Below are positions 1 through 8,363 of a stretch of 22,900 nt of DNA, one piece after another. Each line of letters opens with the position of its first letter. Positions within the stretch are counted from its first letter, which is position 1. Under the pieces are notes generated by a model that worked only from the letters and a program-made list of their open reading frames with translations, was not told where the DNA came from and did no database searches. Both the position numbers and the translations under genes were made by a program. Where the stretch lies: NCBI GenBank assembly GCA_014621425.1, contig JAANBB010000556.1:1-22900 (forward strand). The letters are read 5' to 3'. Origin of the DNA: Cylindrodendrum hubeiense (Eukaryota > Ascomycota > Sordariomycetes > Hypocreales > Nectriaceae).

Positions 1-1109
1 CCTCCCCTGTAAATCCCTGTAAATCCCCCATAAGCCAGCCCTCCATACAAGGTGTGCTCACACAACATTGACCAGTCAGACACCACGCCAAAGTCAACAC
101 AGCATCTACATCGACAACCCAATAGAGTCCGTAATCATAGGCCATTTCCCGCAATTGAACGCCACGTACAAAGCCAACGCAGCGCCAACCTGTAAGCCGT
201 CTCCGTCGGCCTCCTCCCGCCTCGCTTTGCCTTCATTGACTCGTCTGCGCCGTCTGCTGGACGTCTGCTGGCCGTCGTAGCATGTTCCCCATGTTGGGCC
301 CTCCTCACCTGGCGTGATGAGGCCTCGGGTGCAATTTCACATGGGAAGCGTGCCTGCGTGTCCGCTGCACCGGTAACTAACCTACCTGTCCACCTGTCCA
401 TTCACCGACACAGTCCATCCCCCAACTCAGTCCTCCATCATCCTTCCTCTCGTCCCTTTCCGCATGTTGATGATGGGATCCCGAACCTTACGTCACCATC
501 TGGCCATCGCGGCCATTTCACCCTCACACGCCCCTCGCTCTCGGTGTTAGGTCGGTTGCTCATCCAACAAAAGTCGAATCATGGTTGCACATGCGCCCCT
601 ACGTTTCTTTTTCTTCCGTTCCTTCACTCTCCCACGCGGCGCGATGCACTCCGTATCTGTTTGGATCAAACAACTGGGGCGTGCAGGGCTGTTCCGACTC
701 AGTCCTATCCACGAAGCTAAATGACTTGCATACTCCGAGTCCATCCTTACCCTGTCCGTACCTGGTGATTCCTCTCCATCATGCCTCTCGTGTCTCTCCC
801 ATCCGCAACCCGATTCTCTCCGGCAACCCATCCTTATCCCCATCCCCATGGGCCATCAGATACCCACTTCAGAAACTCCTACCCTGCACCAATCCCCTTG
901 AATCAACCCATATTTGGACATGCTCTGAGCGACATCCTGCCAGTCCTATATATTTGCGTTGGCTCACATTCTCACACTGATGCATGTAATCTGATCGGTG
1001 TTGTTGGTGTTGTCGACGAGATTTTAGAAACGATGACCCTACAAGTCGCCGTACCTTTCGAGCAAGATATCTGACTTTGGATGTTGACGAAGTTATGTGT
1101 TGCTATTAA

Positions 1110-1292
1110 AATGAGAATGATGCCCCTATTCGTTACGCACACTCCTTCGTCGACATCTTGGCTGATGATATTTCCAACGAGGTGATTGCAAAAGAAAACG
1201 AGAAGATCTCTGCATTTGAGACCGGGGCCGCATCTGGGTGGTTAAAGAAGTTCCAGAGTGGCGCCAATACAGAACAGCATCCTCCTATATAA
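1110..1292 (+). pseudogene. Possible relict coding fragment, unrecognised
   Basis: A stop-bounded frame of about 60 codons runs from just after TAA at 1107-1109 to TAA at 1290-1292. Its composition is protein-like and rich in D, E, K and A, with stretches such as FVDILADDISNEV and SGWLKKFQSG that suggest charged helices. It has no ATG near the start. Joining it to the open frame upstream (which includes DEILETMTLQVA) through a putative GTACCT...ATGAG intron of about 75 nt keeps the frame, so it could be the last exon of a small gene or the remnant of a decayed one. I recognise no family. This may simply be chance. Confidence 0.2.
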
Positions 1293-2005
1293 TAGTTATT
1301 TACAGCCAAGAGAGTATATTGTGATACTTCGTGTGCAGCACGTCAAGGTTGAAGGGCGTCGCTGAAATCATTGTGTGTGTCGCCCGTGTTGAATGCTGAG
1401 CTGGGTGACTGACCTCTCCACATGACGAGACATGCCAGAACATCTTACATCTTGTATTTCAATGCACGGTTATCAGTTGCAGACAACGACGTTATTACCA
1501 GCAGGCAACAGCAGCGTCGAGCAAGGTTGCGCGGGCACCAACGTCCAAGGAAGCAAGGCCCAGAGTCAAGGCGGGTGCGCAACAACTCTACTACCCATAA
1601 TACTACCTTTTGTTTGCTTGTATTGACTGTTTCTCTGCCTGTAATGCTTTGATCTATCTGATGATATTGGACGAGGTTCCAACCCCGCAGAATGCTATGA
1701 TACTGCTGGTAAGCACATGGGGTTTAGTGGGAGTAGGGTCACCGGCTAGTTGAGTCACTATTTATTAGAAGCAGTAGTTCTGGCCAAAGTTTAGAAAGAT
1801 GCTTGCTCTCGCTCTTCTACGAATTTAAGTATGTCTTTGGTCTTGCGTTTCTTTCACCCGTCGCAGCAACTCCCGTCACAACCCCCCCTTGTCTTCAGCT
1901 GGATGCACTGGGAAGAACTAAATCGAACCCAGGCTTAAGATCTCTTCCTATAATTTCCGGCTTGTACGTATGAGGGGCAAAAATAAAATGCGAAAGGGAA
2001 TAGGC

Positions 2006-2010
2006 AAAAA
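2006..2010 (-). terminator. Pol III T5 terminator of tRNA-Arg
   Basis: A plus-strand A5 run, T5 on the transcribed strand, begins four bases past the discriminator position of the tRNA-Arg gene. This is the usual spacing for Pol III termination. Confidence 0.7.
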
Positions 2011-2014
2011 TGTA

Positions 2015-2140
2015 AACCCCCGGCGGGGATCGAACCCGCAATCTCAAGATTAGAAGCTGTTGCCGTCTGTTAGTATATCGTCAAGTTTCAAAGTGGTGGA
2101 GGAACGTACTCTTGCGCCTTAGCCATTAGGCCACGGGGGC
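2015..2140 (-). tRNA. tRNA-Arg, probably anticodon UCU, interrupted by a 53-nt insert
   Basis: Read on the minus strand, the gene has acceptor GCCCCCG (2140-2134) pairing with CGGGGGT (2022-2016), U8, a D arm, a short variable loop and T arm GCGGG-TTCGATC-CCCGC. Box A (TGGCCTAATGG) and box B (GGTTCGATC) are intact. The anticodon stem is CAAGA on the 5' side and TCTTG on the 3' side. With 2057-2109 removed, the loop is CTTCTAA, which gives U33, anticodon UCU, A37 and A38. The G1-U72 wobble agrees with my memory of other fungal tRNA-Arg(UCU) sequences. A canonical 37/38 intron would instead give loop GTACGTA (anticodon ACG, also Arg), with an atypical U37 and G32. A T5 run at 2010-2006 on the transcribed strand fits Pol III termination. 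The tRNA call is strong. The splicing mode is inferred. Confidence 0.9.
2057..2109 (-). other. 53-nt spliceosomal-looking intron inside tRNA-Arg
   Basis: On the minus strand the insert begins GTACGT, carries ACTAAC about 14 nt before its end, and finishes GGCAACAG. These are the donor, branch-point and acceptor signals of filamentous-fungal U2-type introns, and 53 nt is a normal length for one. Excision at exactly these borders restores a perfect five-pair anticodon stem and a consensus seven-base loop. The site lies between tRNA positions 31 and 32, whereas nuclear tRNA introns normally sit between 37 and 38. The insert has no run of four T on the transcribed strand, so Pol III could read through it. 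Confidence 0.65.
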
Positions 2141-2260
2141 TGATGTCCCAAGTTGTGGATTTTCACTCCATAAATTCATTCATAACTATTGGACTCTTCC
2201 CGCCAATCATGTTCCACGAAACAGTCCCTCGGAGGCGGCCCCGCTCTATTCTCAACAACC

Positions 2261-4684
2261 TCACACTATTCTGATCCGTTCTAGGCCTTGTTCCTCCGGC
2301 GTCCATCCTTCGCCTCCCATGAACCCGTGCACATACGTCTCACCAACCAGCCGGTAACCCTGTGGGCCTGGCCATAATACAAAAGGCGTGCGGCCGCCCT
2401 CGAGCAACCAGATCTCGTGTCCGGCCTTGACGTCGTGATGGCCCAGGCCCAAGTATCCCTTCCGGCTGATATACGCTACTCGGCCCGGCAGTGTCATGGA
2501 CAACTTGTTAATCAAGCGAACCGTCGACTTCACTAGGAGCTCCGGATTCATCATCCCAACACCAATCTGATTAAGCTCCTCCTGTGTCGCAGGGATCCAG
2601 CTCTCCCCGGACGCGGACGTTCCCAGTTTGCCCATCACCTCCAGCAGCTTCCCCTTACCTGCCTCGGTCAACCCCTCCAACCTTTTACGTAGTAGGTAGG
2701 TCCACATCCCAAGGAATGTTTCTGCGTGTGTCAGTGGACCGTCTAGCTCCAGTGAATCTGCTAGGAGGGTGAGGGAGAGCGCCTTATATGTTGGCTGGCC
2801 TGTAGGCCCATATATAGCTCCCATTGCCAAACTTTTTCGTAAGACCCATTCGACCGGTGTCTTGCGGGATGTGGAAATGCTGTTTGGGAAGTCCGGACCC
2901 CGGTCTTGGATAACATCAAGCCGTATCCCGGATAGCACGAGACAGTTGTCGTCAAACTCGACGACGCTCTTTGCCTTGTCAGCCCGAGTCCAAGTCAGTG
3001 TCGCATCATAGTCCGGGCCACCGCTTTGGCGCAGCCGACGATGGAAAGGAATAGGCACGGTCGGCTGAGAATAGTCGGGTACCCACGACGGCAGATCGGC
3101 CCACACGCTGTGCCAGGTCGTCTCGCCCACGTCGTTGAGGGCATCCAGCACTGGCATTCCCTTCAAAAGGCTCTTGGTAAACTGGATGTACACCTTTTGT
3201 GCTGACATGTTGTAGTTAGGCGACCCGTATGTTTTGCCCTGCGGCAGCGCCAACTTCGTGAGCGCCAGCCATCCATAAATTGCGTCCCTCTTGTCATCGA
3301 ACTTCCTGCCTCGCAGCATGCGAGAAATATAGAGGGTTTGGCAGTAGATTTCCTCTTGGCTATCATGCAAAGGGCCAAACCGGCTGACAACCTCCCCTCG
3401 CCGAGCTTCAGCTGAGCCAGTCACCCACAACCTTCGAATCAGCCCGTACCGTTCCATCTCATAAATCACCTTATCCCATCGGAAACATGTGGATCTCAGC
3501 TTGCTTGACCTGCGAGCTATATTGTTAAAGAACCAGCGCACTACTGGGGTAGATGCAATGATAAAACGCTCCAGAGTGATCCAATCCCACGAAAACCGTC
3601 CACAGACTAGCTCGACGTTATTGCCGAGTAGAACTTCCTGAACCCAGCCATGACGGTAGAATACCTCATGTCTCGCAATGAATGTGCAAAAGTGCGGCAG
3701 TTCCTCCCTCCAACGCCGTAGATCTTGGTCTTCTGGAGAGCTTTCCGCATCAGCTTCCTTATCTGGGACACGCCATATGGTCTCGAAGATTTTGGTGTCT
3801 TCTACCGCCAAATACTTAGGACAGAACTCTCTCATAACCCAGTCCACACCATTCGGGGGTTCGTTGCTGGATAGCCACACCAGCGTCCTTTCCCCGGCTT
3901 TGTAGATGCGCCCCAGCTGCGACACCTGTTGCGTACGTTCGCGAGGATCATCGTGATTGATGCAGATAGAATCAACCCATAGATAGGTTTCTTCCACTTT
4001 TGAGTCTGTCTTGCTGTCCGGGTCGATATGCATCAGATTACGCGGGCGGTACCGCTGCTGCTGGTACGCCATCTGTAGGAAGTCGAAAACACTGTGGTGG
4101 ACTTTGACATGCCCGTCATTGACCTTCACGCTCACCATGTTGCTATCCGACGGGGCCATCGTCGATATGGCTGATGTGAGGCGGTTTGCCCATAACCCTA
4201 CCCAAGATTCTTCGGCAGACTCGTCTGGATTGCTTTGAGCATCTGGCTTGCTTTGAGCGTCTGGTTTGCCTTGAGCGCCTGGTTTGCCTTGAGCGCCTGG
4301 GGCGCGGAACAACGAGTACCCAATGCCCTTGTCCCACTCGTCGACAACCTCCTGATAAATCGAAGGACCTCGCGCATAGGATAGCACATGGAATGGAGGT
4401 GCATCTTTGAGGCTAAAGTTCTGGAGTGCGACACGGAATCCAGCCTGCGCTGCATCGGGCACGAGTTGGATAAGCCTAAAGGCGCCGTCGCCTTCCAAGG
4501 GTCTGTGGACTGGTTTTTTGATTGTGGCCTGGAATGAATCCCATGCGGATGCGATTGCGAACATGTTGACGAAGTAGTGGGTGTATTCGGTGAAAGTGAA
4601 TGATTGAGGTCGGCTCAATTGTGTTTCATGGCTAGTTATTAAAGAAAGACCAGTAGGAAGGGGCTGTGTAATAAATAATAGCAT
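2261..4684 (-). CDS. HET-domain (heterokaryon incompatibility) protein
   Basis: This intronless frame encodes 807 residues from the ATG at 4684. An in-frame Met at residue 41 (ATG at 4564) is a plausible alternative start giving 767 aa, because the first 40 residues look unlike conserved sequence. The HET domain is recognisable by FHVLSYARG near residues 98-105, by LWVDSICINHDDPRERTQQV at 235-254 and by the following GRIYKAGERTLVWLSS block. The family acts in fungal non-self recognition and can trigger cell death. A low-complexity insert at about residues 129-153 splits the front of the domain and consists of six-residue units (GAQGKP, DAQSKP types). The C-terminal part, up to the GYRLVGETYVHG-type segment, resembles the tail common in long HET proteins. 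No NACHT, WD or ankyrin partner domain is visible. The HET call is firm, but the actual recognition role is unknown. Confidence 0.93.
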   Translation of the reverse strand: MLLFITQPLPTGLSLITSHETQLSRPQSFTFTEYTHYFVNMFAIASAWDSFQATIKKPVHRPLEGDGAFRLIQLVPDAAQAGFRVALQNFSLKDAPPFHVLSYARGPSIYQEVVDEWDKGIGYSLFRAPGAQGKPGAQGKPDAQSKPDAQSNPDESAEESWVGLWANRLTSAISTMAPSDSNMVSVKVNDGHVKVHHSVFDFLQMAYQQQRYRPRNLMHIDPDSKTDSKVEETYLWVDSICINHDDPRERTQQVSQLGRIYKAGERTLVWLSSNEPPNGVDWVMREFCPKYLAVEDTKIFETIWRVPDKEADAESSPEDQDLRRWREELPHFCTFIARHEVFYRHGWVQEVLLGNNVELVCGRFSWDWITLERFIIASTPVVRWFFNNIARRSSKLRSTCFRWDKVIYEMERYGLIRRLWVTGSAEARRGEVVSRFGPLHDSQEEIYCQTLYISRMLRGRKFDDKRDAIYGWLALTKLALPQGKTYGSPNYNMSAQKVYIQFTKSLLKGMPVLDALNDVGETTWHSVWADLPSWVPDYSQPTVPIPFHRRLRQSGGPDYDATLTWTRADKAKSVVEFDDNCLVLSGIRLDVIQDRGPDFPNSISTSRKTPVEWVLRKSLAMGAIYGPTGQPTYKALSLTLLADSLELDGPLTHAETFLGMWTYLLRKRLEGLTEAGKGKLLEVMGKLGTSASGESWIPATQEELNQIGVGMMNPELLVKSTVRLINKLSMTLPGRVAYISRKGYLGLGHHDVKAGHEIWLLEGGRTPFVLWPGPQGYRLVGETYVHGFMGGEGWTPEEQGLERIRIV
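4224..4295 (-). repeat. 18-nt in-frame tandem repeat in the HET gene
   Basis: Four consecutive 18-nt units lie at 4224-4241, 4242-4259, 4260-4277 and 4278-4295. Each differs by only a few substitutions and encodes a six-residue unit of the form G/D-A-Q-G/S-K/N-P. A partial fifth unit follows. All three minus-strand frames stay open across the array, so even slippage that is not a multiple of three would not stop translation locally. Confidence 0.9.
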
Positions 4685-4855
4685 GCATGGATCGCTTACA
4701 CGGTTTCGTTCATCCTGCGACCTCGCTAGGCCCCCTTGGCACTAAACTAATAACCACGGTACAAATGGAACCCATTCAAATGATAGCTAGTAAATCATCC
4801 ATCCCATCCATTCATTGAACCATGAAAAAAAGAAACAGCAATCCAGAAAAAGTGC

Positions 4856-4863
4856 AAAAAAAA
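4856..4863 (-). terminator. Pol III T8 terminator of tRNA-Ile
   Basis: An A8 run on the plus strand (T8 in the transcript) lies 27 bases beyond the 3' end of the tRNA-Ile gene. It is the first long T-run downstream. Confidence 0.6.
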
Positions 4864-4890
4864 TAATTCGGAAGGCAAGGTGAGACATGA

Positions 4891-4985
4891 TGCTCCCGGC
4901 AGGGCTTGAACCTGCGACCCTCGCATCACCAACACTGGCAATTGAAGTATTAGTACGATGCTCTAACCAACTGAGCTACGGAAGC
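4891..4985 (-). tRNA. tRNA-Ile (AAU) with a canonical 21-nt intron
   Basis: On the minus strand, acceptor GCTTCCG pairs with CGGGAGC and the discriminator is A. The D arm is GCTC...GAGC, and the T arm is GCAGG-TTCAAGC-CCTGC. The anticodon stem TCGTA pairs with TGCGA (one G-U). The loop CTAATA+A has U33 and anticodon AAU, and a 21-nt intron (about 4927-4947) sits exactly after position 37. Part of the intron (AATT) can pair with the anticodon, as is usual for tRNA introns. It is a useful internal contrast to the tRNA-Arg gene, whose insert lies elsewhere and looks different. Confidence 0.93.
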
Positions 4986-5151
4986 CATCCGAATTGTAAG
5001 AAGACCCGACAAACTAGGATTATATAGCTCATGCCACCAAACAAAAGCAATGTTAGGGCACGCGAGACCCCGCTTTCCATAAATACCCCCACCCCGCTTC
5101 CTACCTTGACGGTCTCCACTTCCTCTGATCATTAACCGACTAACCCAAACA

Positions 5152-5949
5152 ATGTCTGGGTCAGCAACCATGTCGGATCTATTTCCATCCTTCCCGTTAT
5201 TCCCCAAAGAGATTCAAGGTCTCATTTGGGAACAAGCCGCCGACGTCCAACCCGAGCCAGCAGCCCACTTTGCCGACCTAAAGCAGGAATTAAAGCCTCG
5301 TGTCAGCCCTGCCGGGAGGCCAATCGAATATATCATCTCCTATAACCGTGCAAACCCGGTACCTGGCCCACCGTTGCTTTGGACCTGTCGACATTCTCGA
5401 GAGGTAGCTGTGAGGAAACAAGCCGAGCAGAGGACCGAGGAACCGTTTGACCTCCAAAGTGGAGGCTCCTTACCCGCTCTTCAAATCAATGCAAAGCATG
5501 ATCTCGTCATTCTCACACCTGGGTGGAGTCTAGAAGTCGAAAACATCAAGCTGGCTGCCGGCATACGATCTCCGTATGATCTCCGTTTCCTTGGTGTGCC
5601 CTGGTCGCCTGGGATCGTGGACTGGTCGTGGACCCGGAGCGACCCACGGGCATTTGGCATCATAAAGCTACTGCGTACCGTATTCCAGCTGTTACGTGTT
5701 TTCTATATTATCATCAGTCCCGAAGACCTCCAACTATTAGAAGGAATGCCATGTCGCAGGACTGAGGGAGATGCCAACACTTTTCGCTGTGGCGACCGGC
5801 AGTTTTTTGAAGTATCTGACCCGGCATATGGGCAAGAGCCTATGAATTTGTTCGCCAGGGTAAACTGGTTTACAAACCAATCCAGGACCTTTGGGCCATC
5901 GGTGAATCGCTTGGCTGTGAGAATCATGACTTGGGAAACAATTGGGTGA
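5152..5949 (+). CDS. 2EXR-domain-type protein of unknown function
   Basis: An intronless frame encodes 265 residues. The start region reads SFPLFPKEIQGLIWEQAA (about residues 13-30), followed later by PLLWTCRHSREVA (about 74-86). This pairing of an F-P-x-EIxxxIW entry motif and a LLxxCRxSR motif is typical of the fungal 2EXR family, expanded in Sordariomycetes and Leotiomycetes and biochemically uncharacterised. The remainder (hydrophobic blocks such as LLRTVFQLLRVFYIIISPEDL) fits the usual family layout. The ATG at 5152 is chosen because the motif follows at once. A second in-frame Met lies six codons on. The gene points away from tRNA-Ile and converges on UTP18. I see no truncation. Confidence 0.85.
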   Translation: MSGSATMSDLFPSFPLFPKEIQGLIWEQAADVQPEPAAHFADLKQELKPRVSPAGRPIEYIISYNRANPVPGPPLLWTCRHSREVAVRKQAEQRTEEPFDLQSGGSLPALQINAKHDLVILTPGWSLEVENIKLAAGIRSPYDLRFLGVPWSPGIVDWSWTRSDPRAFGIIKLLRTVFQLLRVFYIIISPEDLQLLEGMPCRRTEGDANTFRCGDRQFFEVSDPAYGQEPMNLFARVNWFTNQSRTFGPSVNRLAVRIMTWETIG

Positions 5950-6349
5950 GGGTGTTGAAAATCAAGGGTTTGTTTGAAGTTGGAGTTTGCTACTGACATG
6001 TCGGGAATCTTCCCTTTGCAAATTTTGAATTAGTCACGACTTCACTGTCTTATTGCACTACATTCCTTCGTAGATGGTAAATCTTTATTCGCTGTGGTCA
6101 CTTTTATTGTCTAAATCAAGATCATGTAGACCCAATACTCCCACTCCATACTGCAACAACTCAAGACCAAGGCGCTTTTCACCGGCGTCAAACTTTCCAA
6201 GACCGATTAGCCTAGCAAGCTTTTGAACACCAAAGAGAGATACTAGGAGAAGTGGAAAGAAACCGATGAAAAGAAAAGCATGTACTTGGAAGACGAGACT
6301 CTGAGGTGGTGCAGTCGTCCATAAACCGTTCTTGTTCTCATTGCAATAC
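5950..6349. other. Convergent 3' spacer between the 2EXR gene and UTP18
   Basis: This holds the 3' ends of two converging genes. The minus strand stays open in another frame through about 6330-6085 and would encode a hydrophobic, leucine-rich stretch. It has no start of its own and runs out of frame with UTP18, so I read it as 3' untranslated sequence. Confidence 0.5.
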
Positions 6350-8107
6350 CTAACTCCTAATCTCCCACAGCCGAATCTTGCCCGTGTCGTTGCCCACCGC
6401 CAACAAATCGCTCTGGCGTCCAAAGGCCACCGCCGAGATTCTACCCAACGGCGTCTGCTCCGTGGGCCAGTTGCGGTACACGGTGCAGGTCGGCAGGTGG
6501 GCGAGCCGCAGTGCGTCCTTCTTATGCTGGCTGCCAAAGGCCATGAGCTGGCCGTCGGGCGAGAAGGTGATGTGCGTAATGGGTGTGACGAGTTGCTCGA
6601 ACACACGGGCCGGTGTGGGGCGCTCCTTGATGACCAGCTCGTCGTTCTTGGGCTCAATGAGCTCGTTACGGTCGTAGATGTTGGTGATGCCGCTGTTGGA
6701 GCCAATAGCCACCCAGCGGTCGTCGCCCAGAGTGTTAGGACCTTGGTGACCGCCAAGGGCAAGGACAATACCGCCGACACAGCCCTCGTCTTGCCAGACT
6801 CCAATGAACGATCGGCTCTCCATGCTGTACTCGCCCACTTGGCCATCTCTGCCCAGAATCGTCATTCCATCTCCCGTGCTCCACCAGGCAAAATCGGCGA
6901 TGCCGTTTCGGCTTGAGAGTCTTGCGGCCGCAATCCACTGCATTGAGCCTGTGTTCAACACGTTGATAATACCGCCACCCTTCTTGGTAGAGGCCACGAT
7001 CGCCATGTATCGTCCACAGGGGCTCAGCTTGAACCGCTCCATGGTCTTGTGCTCGAGGCGGTGGCCAAGAATCTGCGTAGTCTTCTGCACAGTTCCTGAC
7101 TGGAGATCCCAGTGGTGGAAGTACTTTCGGCGTCCAGCAAAGAAGATCTTGTCACCCTTGGGGTACATGAACTCAGCCCTTCGGACATCGACCTGCTTGA
7201 CCTGGACGGACGTCAACTGGGGATTAGGCGTAGGGTGAGCGGCCGGCGCGATGTGGTGGAGGTACAGCACTGAAGCAGTGCTGGAGGAGAGGAGGACGGG
7301 GTATTCGGGGTGGAAAGACAGGGTCGTAACTGGCGCCTTGTGCCTGTCTGGGATCTCTCTTGTTCGCTGGATATCAATGACCTCGGGTCGTAGTCGTCGC
7401 TTCATTGTCGATCCCGCGCCAGCCAACCGGTTGACATCGCGGAGGAACTTCTCGAGGGGTTGCGCAGAGATGTCAGAGTCCGAGTCGCTGCCAGAGTCAT
7501 CCGAAGAATCAGACGCGGCAGAAGAGCGCCGCCGCCTCTTGCTCGGGCGACCCTCCGCATCCCGTGCCCAGGTTGGTAGGGGGTTCAGTTGGAGATACTG
7601 CTTGCGCAACCTTCTGCTGTACTCTGTGCCGCTGACCAGATCCTCCGCCTCGGTAATCCTTAGTTTTCGTAGCCTCGTGACGCCGGCGAGAGAGATTGCC
7701 AGTCTATCATCGTCGCTGTCCTCCCAGGCGGGAGCATCTCCTTCTTGGGTCTTTGCTGACTTGGCAATCTGGGCCGAGGCACCAGCAGCACCAGCGCTGG
7801 TGTCGAACATGAAGAGGTCCGCATCTTCGATATCCTCCAGTCCAGCGTTGTCTTGCTCGACCAGCTGGAGCTCCTTGCCATCGGGGCCTCGGCTAGTGTC
7901 GAATAGTCCGTCGTCCTTGAACAATTGCGCCCGGAAGCTTGCCTTGTTGCCCAAAACCAAGCGTTCGAGTTCTTCCTCGTCAGAGTCCTTGTCGTATAGA
8001 GCGATGGTCGGCTTGGTCTTGGGGTTGAAATCCTCTGATTCAACATCGGAGTCCTCGACACCCGAGGATGATCGGTCCGACATGTCTTCGTCTTGTGGCG
8101 GCGCCAT
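6350..8107 (-). CDS. utp18: U3 snoRNP / SSU processome WD40 protein Utp18
   Basis: An intronless 585-residue protein, close to the length of yeast Utp18 (about 594). The N-terminus is very acidic and serine-rich (MSDRSSSGVEDSDVESEDF) and is followed by a basic patch (SKRRRRSS). A WD40 propeller then fills the C-terminal part: APVTTLSFHPEYPVLLSSS, the KIFFAGRRKYFHHWDLQSG blade, SPCGRYMAIV, ITHITFSPDGQLMAFGS and the final LAVGNDTGKIRLWEIRS. Utp18 belongs to the UTP-B subcomplex, acts in the nucleolus, and is needed for early pre-18S rRNA processing. In yeast its N-terminal region recruits the exosome cofactor Mtr4. The ATG at 8107 starts directly on the acidic tail. A telomere-like double repeat lies about 180-193 bp upstream. 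Confidence 0.95.
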   Translation of the reverse strand: MAPPQDEDMSDRSSSGVEDSDVESEDFNPKTKPTIALYDKDSDEEELERLVLGNKASFRAQLFKDDGLFDTSRGPDGKELQLVEQDNAGLEDIEDADLFMFDTSAGAAGASAQIAKSAKTQEGDAPAWEDSDDDRLAISLAGVTRLRKLRITEAEDLVSGTEYSRRLRKQYLQLNPLPTWARDAEGRPSKRRRRSSAASDSSDDSGSDSDSDISAQPLEKFLRDVNRLAGAGSTMKRRLRPEVIDIQRTREIPDRHKAPVTTLSFHPEYPVLLSSSTASVLYLHHIAPAAHPTPNPQLTSVQVKQVDVRRAEFMYPKGDKIFFAGRRKYFHHWDLQSGTVQKTTQILGHRLEHKTMERFKLSPCGRYMAIVASTKKGGGIINVLNTGSMQWIAAARLSSRNGIADFAWWSTGDGMTILGRDGQVGEYSMESRSFIGVWQDEGCVGGIVLALGGHQGPNTLGDDRWVAIGSNSGITNIYDRNELIEPKNDELVIKERPTPARVFEQLVTPITHITFSPDGQLMAFGSQHKKDALRLAHLPTCTVYRNWPTEQTPLGRISAVAFGRQSDLLAVGNDTGKIRLWEIRS

Positions 8108-8363
8108 TTTTGTTCGTGTATCGCTGTAGGCGGAGATCTGAAGAGTTCTGGGTGAAATTTACGTCGCTGGGAATTTTTTTGGAGGGTCACGGCAGCCTTG
8201 CATGGGTGGACGATTACGATAGGCCCTCGCTATCAGTGGGGTGGTGGGGTCCTGGCCAATCACATGTAGTACTGGTGGGAAGGCTGCTAACCCTAACCCT
8301 GGAAATGTGTTCGACCAGACGTTCAGATGTTTTCCATTGGGTATCTATCTCCTTGACAACTTA
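8108..8363 (-). promoter_or_regulatory. UTP18 promoter and psuG-psuK 3' flank
   Basis: The 256-bp spacer between two minus-strand genes must hold the UTP18 promoter and the end of the upstream transcript. Visible elements are a telobox-like double repeat at 8287-8300, a CCAAT sequence at about 8256-8260 (plus-strand sense) and an adjacent CACATG. No TATA element is obvious. Confidence 0.5.
8287..8300 (-). promoter_or_regulatory. Telobox-like (TTAGGG)2 element upstream of UTP18
   Basis: The minus strand reads AGGGTTAGGGTTAG, two copies of the fungal telomere unit, about 180 bp before the UTP18 ATG. TTAGGG sites bound by Tbf1-type proteins are known in promoters of ribosome-related genes in several fungi. 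The regulatory role here is inferred from sequence and position only. Confidence 0.45.

Larger units (their letters stand above)
1..2014. other. Gene-poor left flank
   Basis: I find no recognisable gene in these two kilobases. The open frames are short, overlap one another on both strands and show no known motif. The first 30 bases hold a direct repeat of CTGTAAATCCC. A possible relict frame at 1110-1292 is listed separately. The end of the stretch, just before the tRNA gene, is A-rich on the plus strand. Confidence 0.5.

Noticed and set aside
6085..6330. A minus-strand open stretch encoding a hydrophobic leucine-rich segment after UTP18
   Set aside because: It has no start codon of its own, runs in a different frame from UTP18, and UTP18 ends naturally after its last WD blade. 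3' untranslated sequence is the simpler reading.
7251..8129. A long plus-strand open frame of nearly 300 codons
   Set aside because: It is the antisense shadow of the UTP18 acidic N-terminal region. Its serine-rich product mirrors the complementary codons and has no domain.
8287..8300. Interstitial telomere or chromosome end
   Set aside because: Only two telomere units are present and genes continue on both sides, so a promoter element is the more modest reading.
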